From positions 1-8,413 of the forward strand of contig JARROD010000264.1 in NCBI GenBank assembly GCA_037384225.1: 8,413 bases of DNA, written 5' to 3'. Shown here piece after piece: positions 5,225-8,413 of this stretch (positions within the stretch are counted from its first letter, which is position 1; the number at the start of each line of letters is the position of its first letter). The DNA is from JARROD01 sp037384225. GTDB taxonomy: Bacteria > Pseudomonadota > Gammaproteobacteria > Pseudomonadales > Cellvibrionaceae. The translations under genes and the position numbers were made by a program. The notes beneath the pieces were generated by a model that worked only from the letters and a program-made list of their open reading frames with translations, did not search any database and was not told where the DNA came from.

Positions 5225-5567
5225 CCGGTGAAGGTTTCCCAAGAAAGCGTCAGGCGGCCTGCGGGAACTGTACCTGGTTCTACAAAGGAGCTGCCAGCCT
5301 CAAAGAAGACGGAATACCCAAATATACCCAAAGCGTTTGACGCACTCTGCACACCNNNNNNNNTGGGTATACATCGCTGCCAGTGAAACTACGCAAAACC
5401 TCCGCCGGCGCGGTTTATTGAAAGAAAAAGCCTTAACGCGGCCCCAATGTGGAGCCAGACGTGTCTGAACTTTATAGCCCCCTTGACCGTCCGGAACCCG
5501 CAGCGCCTGCCAGGCATTCGGGTAGAGAATTGCGTCGGGCGTGTTTGCGGGTTTATATATCAAACTC
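5225..5567 (-). pseudogene. vanadium-dependent haloperoxidase-like gene, fragments only
   Basis: Three pieces resemble consecutive parts of bacterial vanadium-haloperoxidase/PAP2-like proteins. Piece 1 (about 5567-5415) has YPNAWQALRVPDGQ and RLAPHWGRVKAFSF, like the family's 'DPNRWQPL...PHWGRVxPFAL' region. Piece 2, in another frame (about 5411-5364), has APAEVLRSFTGSDVYP, like 'AAAEVLxRFTGSD'. Piece 3, after the Ns (about 5350-5225), has FFEAGSSFVEPGTVPAGRLT and LSWETFTG. In normal members about a hundred residues, including the catalytic PSGHS motif, lie between pieces 1 and 2, so an internal deletion is likely. Piece 1 begins directly at the reverse-transcriptase remnant, and piece 3 ends at the cytochrome ribosome binding site. 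The family match is from memory of motif order. Confidence 0.55.
5356..5363. other. run of eight Ns (assembly gap)
   Basis: Undetermined bases within the haloperoxidase-like pseudogene. The true gap length is unknown. Similar TGGGTATA-type words on both sides suggest a short repeat or low-quality stretch. Confidence 0.99.
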
Positions 5568-5921
5568 CAGCACCCAATTGAATCTCCAACACCACTGTCG
5601 CGTAGTCCGTATTGCATCAAGTGCAGATTTGCCCGCTCGATATGCATACGAATCCGGATGAAAGAACGGTTCTACTTGCTTTTCAAAAATATTGCGCGCA
5701 GCTGTTTGCGCAATTCGATCAGATACTGTGGGTATTCCCAGCATGCGCATTTTTCCATCCCGTTTGTGTATTTCTACTGCTCTAACTGAGGTTGGGAAAT
5801 AGCTCCCAGATGACATCCGATTCCAGAGTTTGTAAAGATTATCTTAGAGGTTTCCCTCATACTCCTCAATCGTTTGCTCGTCTATTCCATGAGCTCCATG
5901 GTTCGCCCTTACTTGACGCCA
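5553..5921 (-). pseudogene. group II intron reverse transcriptase/maturase, 5' half fragment
   Basis: The frame contains the opening blocks of a bacterial group II intron-encoded protein in order: WRQVRANHGAHGIDEQTIEE, a TAA at 5846-5844 where LKDNLYK is usual, DNLYKLWNRMSSGSYFPTSV, RAVEIHKRDGKMRMLGIPT, DRIAQTAARNIFE, VEPFFHPDSYAYRAGKSALD and WVLEFDI, then TAA at 5555-5553. It stops at the first catalytic Asp region (FDI); the YADD block, the thumb, maturase and endonuclease domains are missing. The first few tens of residues are also missing. No intron RNA domain V or VI was seen. It cannot be active. Confidence 0.85.
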
Positions 5922-6059
5922 GGCGGCATTGATACCCAGGCTTTTAGCCGCTGCCTCCTTTGTATACCCCTGCTCAAGTACCAAGCTAATCGCATCCAGC
6001 TTAAATTCTTTTGAATACCGCTTTCTTTTGGTTATTTATTGATTTCCAGTTAAGGCCAT
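5922..6059 (-). pseudogene. IS3-family transposase OrfA, N-terminal fragment
   Basis: ATG at 6059 gives seven codons, then TAA (6038-6036), then a clean OrfA beginning ITKRKRYSKEFKLDAISLVL and EQGYTKEAAAKSLGINA. The ATA codon of 'ITKRK' probably replaces the original ATG. This is the helix-turn-helix start of IS3-family (IS51/IS407-like) OrfA. It ends after GINA, where the family continues with 'N-x-L-x-x-W', and passes without a frame change into the reverse-transcriptase fragment. Confidence 0.8.
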
Positions 6060-6100
6060 TATCTCTTAACTGGGTTGGTCAGGTCTATTGGACCACATCA
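5922..6100 (-). mobile_element. left end of a truncated IS3-family insertion sequence
   Basis: Upstream of the orfA fragment, the minus strand reads TGATGTGGTCCAATAGACC from about 6100 inwards, the style of IS3-family terminal repeats (starting TG, rich in GGTCC). Only the left end and about 45 orfA codons survive; orfB and the right end are absent from this window. The ORF at 6098-6460 takes its stop codon from this terminus, so it may have been cut by the insertion. Confidence 0.6.
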
Positions 6101-6456
6101 CGCTTTTAGTAATTGTGAAATCAGCATATTAAATGGTTTACGGCGAGCATTTGCTTGGTGGGAATAGAGACGAAGTCCAATAACCAGCGATGGTGCTAGC
6201 TTTCGGTGAAAATTCGATGCGAGGAAGGAATTTTCAGCGGGTACCTTGGCAGAGCTGGTGTTGAGGTAGGGCGTCCAAAAACGCCTTTTTAAGCCCTTTT
6301 TCTTTCCCCGGAATCTGAACCGCCTTTGTTGACATTTTCCTTGGCCGGTTTTGCGACCATTCCGAAATAAAATACCTCCCCAGCAAACATTGTGCCCAAA
6401 ATATGTATCCACTGATTTGCCAAGCAGCGTCGTATTATTTGGGGTAATAAGGTAGT
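6101..6456. other. stretch without a recognisable gene
   Basis: A minus-strand frame of 120 codons (6460-6098) is open but has a basic, unstructured-looking composition and ends inside the IS3 terminus. Another minus-strand frame has MFAGEVFYFGMVAKPAKENV and ends in TAA near 6291, which could be the tail of a decayed gene. Neither is recognised. Confidence 0.3.
6270..6290 (+). terminator. intrinsic terminator, plus strand
   Basis: GGCGT (6270-6274), loop CCAAAA, ACGCC (6281-6285), then TTTTT (6286-6290), with a second T run at 6297-6301. A wider pairing, GGGC with GCCC (6293-6296), is also possible. No plus-strand gene that it would serve is visible upstream, so it may be left over from a lost gene. 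Confidence 0.45.
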
Positions 6457-6762
6457 TCAATATTTAGGCGTGTTTTTCGGGTGGGTGGTGTACGCTTTGT
6501 ACTCGCTTGGACTCCAGAAACGCCGGCATTTTTTACAGTCCTGCCATGAACCTGCATGCCCATCGATATAATGGGAATAGCACAGGGTAAACCTTTCATG
6601 CTCTTCCTGGCAGTACCCTCCACCATCAATAGAGACAAAATTTGTATCGCAGCAAATCCACTGATTGCAGCAGGGCGTTTTGACTAAGGGGGCGGATTTA
6701 TCACCGCAAAACCGGCAATGCTCACCCTCAATGGGTTTCGCTTTCATTCGATCGTAGCTCAT
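6457..6762 (-). CDS. small Cys/His-rich, probably zinc-binding protein
   Basis: 101 residues from ATG at 6762, with AAAAGG about 7 bases upstream; a TTG just before it is a less likely start. The protein has ten Cys and five His in a regular pattern: C-x2-C (HCRFCG), a CC-x4-CC block (TPCCNQWICCDT), YCQEEHERFTLCYSHYIDGH, and a final C-x2-C (WQDCKKCRRF). This suits two or more structural zinc sites, in the manner of a treble-clef or RING-like fold. I recall similar 'CC..WICCD...YC..EH...C..H' hypothetical proteins but cannot name a family or function. There is no signal peptide, so it is probably cytoplasmic. It is transcribed away from the transposase, with 137 bases between the two starts. 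Confidence 0.7.
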   Translation of the reverse strand: MSYDRMKAKPIEGEHCRFCGDKSAPLVKTPCCNQWICCDTNFVSIDGGGYCQEEHERFTLCYSHYIDGHAGSWQDCKKCRRFWSPSEYKAYTTHPKNTPKY

Positions 6763-6899
6763 CAATACACCTTTTCCAATGGGTTCACATTATTGAATGG
6801 ATATCGCTCATGTTCGTGAGAATATGGGGATAAATACGTATTTTGTCGATGATAGCAGGAATTAGCATGCCGGCATTTTAATTTCTGTTTGGATAGAGA

Positions 6900-8413
6900 A
6901 TGAGTCGCCTCTCAAAAATAATTCAAAGCCGGGAGCAATGGAAGCAAAAAGCCAATGATCGTGGAGAAAAAGCGCGTTATCTGAAAAAGGAAAATCGACG
7001 ATTAAAAAAAGAGCGTGACGAGCACAAAAAAGCCGCCAGGCAGGCGAGGAGCGAACTCGACGCTCTGCGCCGGAAACAACCGCCGCATCCTGTCCAGCAT
7101 AAAGCCGATCTGGTCTATATCGCCTTGCAACTGTTTACGGTAGCGCGTATCGGGTACCGTGCCGTCTCGCGGGTGCTGCGCGTGCTGAGCCCCTACCTGG
7201 GAATCCCCAAAGCGCCCTGTGCGCAAACCATTGTCAATTGGGTCACCCGCTTATCGATCGTCAAGATCGAAAAAGTCAGTGAGTTGTGCACAACCTTTGC
7301 CGTTGCCGACAAGCCGGGGAATAATGGTTTTATCTGGATGATCGATCTCAGCATCGGCTTGGGCGCCGGCAAAATACTCTCCGTACTCGCGCTCGATGTC
7401 CAGCACCACCAGGGGCGCAAAGCGCCCACTGTTCAAGACGTCCACTGTGTGGCCGTTGCCGTGGCTACCTCCTGGACGGGAGAACTCATCGCCGCCTTTC
7501 TCGCCAAAGTGATGGCGGTTACCGGGCACCCGGCTGCCTTTCTCAAGGATGGAGGAACCGATCTGGGTAAAGCCGCCCGGCTTTTGAGTGAACAGGGATC
7601 ACCCAGTCTGTGTATTGACGATCTCTCCCACAAAATCGCCAATCTGTTCAAACAGGCATACGGTGAGCATCCCCTGTTTGACGTTTTTCTATCAGCGTGT
7701 GGTGATATTTCAAAGCAGTTTAAACAAACGGTACTCGCCTGTCTGGCGCCACCCAAGGTATCGGTGAAAGCGCGTTTTATGAACCTCCATCGTCTGGTGG
7801 CCTGGGCGGAACAGTTATTGAGTCACTCGCCGCCGGGGGCGGCGGCCGAAGGCAGCGTATTGGCAAAGTTGCGCGACAGTCTGGATACCCTGCCGGAATG
7901 TAAACCCTTTATCAATCGGTTTGTTCGCGACGCCAGACCGTTGTTGGCATGTCAGAAAATATTGAAAACCGAGGGACTCAATCGTAAAACTTACCGGCGA
8001 TGTACACAACTTATCAAAACCATTCCACCCCGCTCGTCAGTGAGAAAGGGGTTTTGGCAATGGCTACAGGCGCAGTTCGCTATCGCCAAGGCCCTCAAGG
8101 TAGACAAAACGGGATTACCGATCAGCACAGACGCCATAGAATCCCTGTTCGGTCTCGGCAAACGCCATGGCACCGGAGAAATCAAAGATGCCAATCGTAT
8201 CGCCCTGCGGCAACCCGCGTTGTGCGGACAGCTCACTAAAGAAGACGCCCGCCGCGTGTTGGCAGTGAGTGTGCGTGAGCAAAGGGAAATCGAGGGCCAA
8301 GTCAGCTCCTTGATCAAGCAAAGGCGGGAGGTGCTGCCCAATCCAGGAACATTGGAGACGCTGGCCGACTTTTCGCAACAAAACAATATCGAATTGATTC
8401 CGGGGTCCAAAAC
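6900..8413 (+). CDS. DDE-type IS transposase (3' end outside window)
   Basis: This is an uninterrupted frame of 504 codons from ATG at 6900 to the window edge. Residues 1-60 are highly charged and probably a coiled coil (QSREQWKQKANDRGEKARYL, then KKENRRLKKERDEHKKAARQ). A helix-turn-helix-like region follows (APCAQTIVNWVTRLSIVKIE, about 102-121). Candidate acidic triad: D149 in IWMIDLSIGLGAGK, D217 or D221 in FLKDGGTDLGKAA, and E414 in TDAIESLFGLGKRHGTGEIK. Conserved-looking blocks between them are LACLAPPKVSVKARFMNLHR and CQKILKTEGL. The pattern matches a transposase group common in gammaproteobacterial genomes, but I cannot assign the IS family. It looks intact up to QRREVLPNPG and probably ends soon after the edge. 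The inverted repeats cannot be defined because the right end is outside. It is more GC-rich than the left half of the window. Confidence 0.88.
   Translation, partial: MSRLSKIIQSREQWKQKANDRGEKARYLKKENRRLKKERDEHKKAARQARSELDALRRKQPPHPVQHKADLVYIALQLFTVARIGYRAVSRVLRVLSPYLGIPKAPCAQTIVNWVTRLSIVKIEKVSELCTTFAVADKPGNNGFIWMIDLSIGLGAGKILSVLALDVQHHQGRKAPTVQDVHCVAVAVATSWTGELIAAFLAKVMAVTGHPAAFLKDGGTDLGKAARLLSEQGSPSLCIDDLSHKIANLFKQAYGEHPLFDVFLSACGDISKQFKQTVLACLAPPKVSVKARFMNLHRLVAWAEQLLSHSPPGAAAEGSVLAKLRDSLDTLPECKPFINRFVRDARPLLACQKILKTEGLNRKTYRRCTQLIKTIPPRSSVRKGFWQWLQAQFAIAKALKVDKTGLPISTDAIESLFGLGKRHGTGEIKDANRIALRQPALCGQLTKEDARRVLAVSVREQREIEGQVSSLIKQRREVLPNPGTLETLADFSQQNNIELIPGSK

Noticed and set aside
6832..6843. 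12-bp palindrome AAATACGTATTT in the divergent intergenic region
   Set aside because: Short and AT-rich; no promoter boxes could be aligned with it convincingly.
7002..8410. Many minus-strand ORFs opposite the transposase, plus a short plus-strand ORF at 8000-8239
   Set aside because: They are shadow frames of one clean 504-codon transposase frame.
1..8413. CRISPR arrays, tRNA, rRNA, riboswitches
   Set aside because: No regularly spaced repeats, tRNA cloverleaf or rRNA-like sequence was seen by eye on either strand.

Overview
The window looks like accessory DNA from a Gram-negative bacterium, probably a host-associated gammaproteobacterium. The evidence is a type III secretion chaperone/effector pair, a YefM-YoeB toxin-antitoxin operon, a cytochrome b561, and many decayed mobile elements. 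A marine symbiont such as Endozoicomonas is a guess that the sequence alone cannot confirm. A run of eight Ns at 5356-5363 shows a draft assembly.

Left part (1-1406, minus strand). A CesT-like secretion chaperone gene lies upstream of an ADP-ribosyltransferase gene that runs off the left edge. The enzyme has the full R / STT / E-x-E signature and a low-complexity, Ser/Asp-rich N-terminus. This is the usual layout of an injected toxin with its dedicated chaperone. A perfect 26-bp palindrome overlaps a candidate promoter just in front of the toxin gene. This pair is the most interesting item in the window.

Middle-left (about 1450-2480). No intact gene. There are long stop-poor remnants on both strands, one with a single in-frame TGA, and two small 6-4-6 hairpins.

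Toxin-antitoxin cluster (2479-4269). An apparently intact yefM-yoeB operon (minus strand) has four TTGTAC operator motifs. Next is a broken HigA-like antitoxin (minus strand). Head-to-head with it is a HigB/RelE-type toxin killed by a frameshift and an in-frame TAG, whose overlapping antitoxin gene, promoter and palindromic operator are still intact.

Graveyard (4270-6456). A degenerate plus-strand remnant is followed by a cytochrome b561 gene (minus strand) in which one conserved heme-ligand His is replaced by Asn. Behind it, on the minus strand, are three fragments abutting one another: a vanadium-haloperoxidase-like pseudogene, the 5' half of a group II intron reverse transcriptase, and the left end of an IS3-family element. 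The IS3 orfA and the reverse transcriptase are joined in the same reading frame.

Right part (6457-8413). A small Cys/His-rich, probably zinc-binding protein (minus strand) faces a large DDE-type transposase gene (plus strand) that runs off the right edge.

I did not find a convincing new multi-gene system. The leads are the effector/chaperone pair, the unusual b561 and the unrecognised Cys-rich protein.
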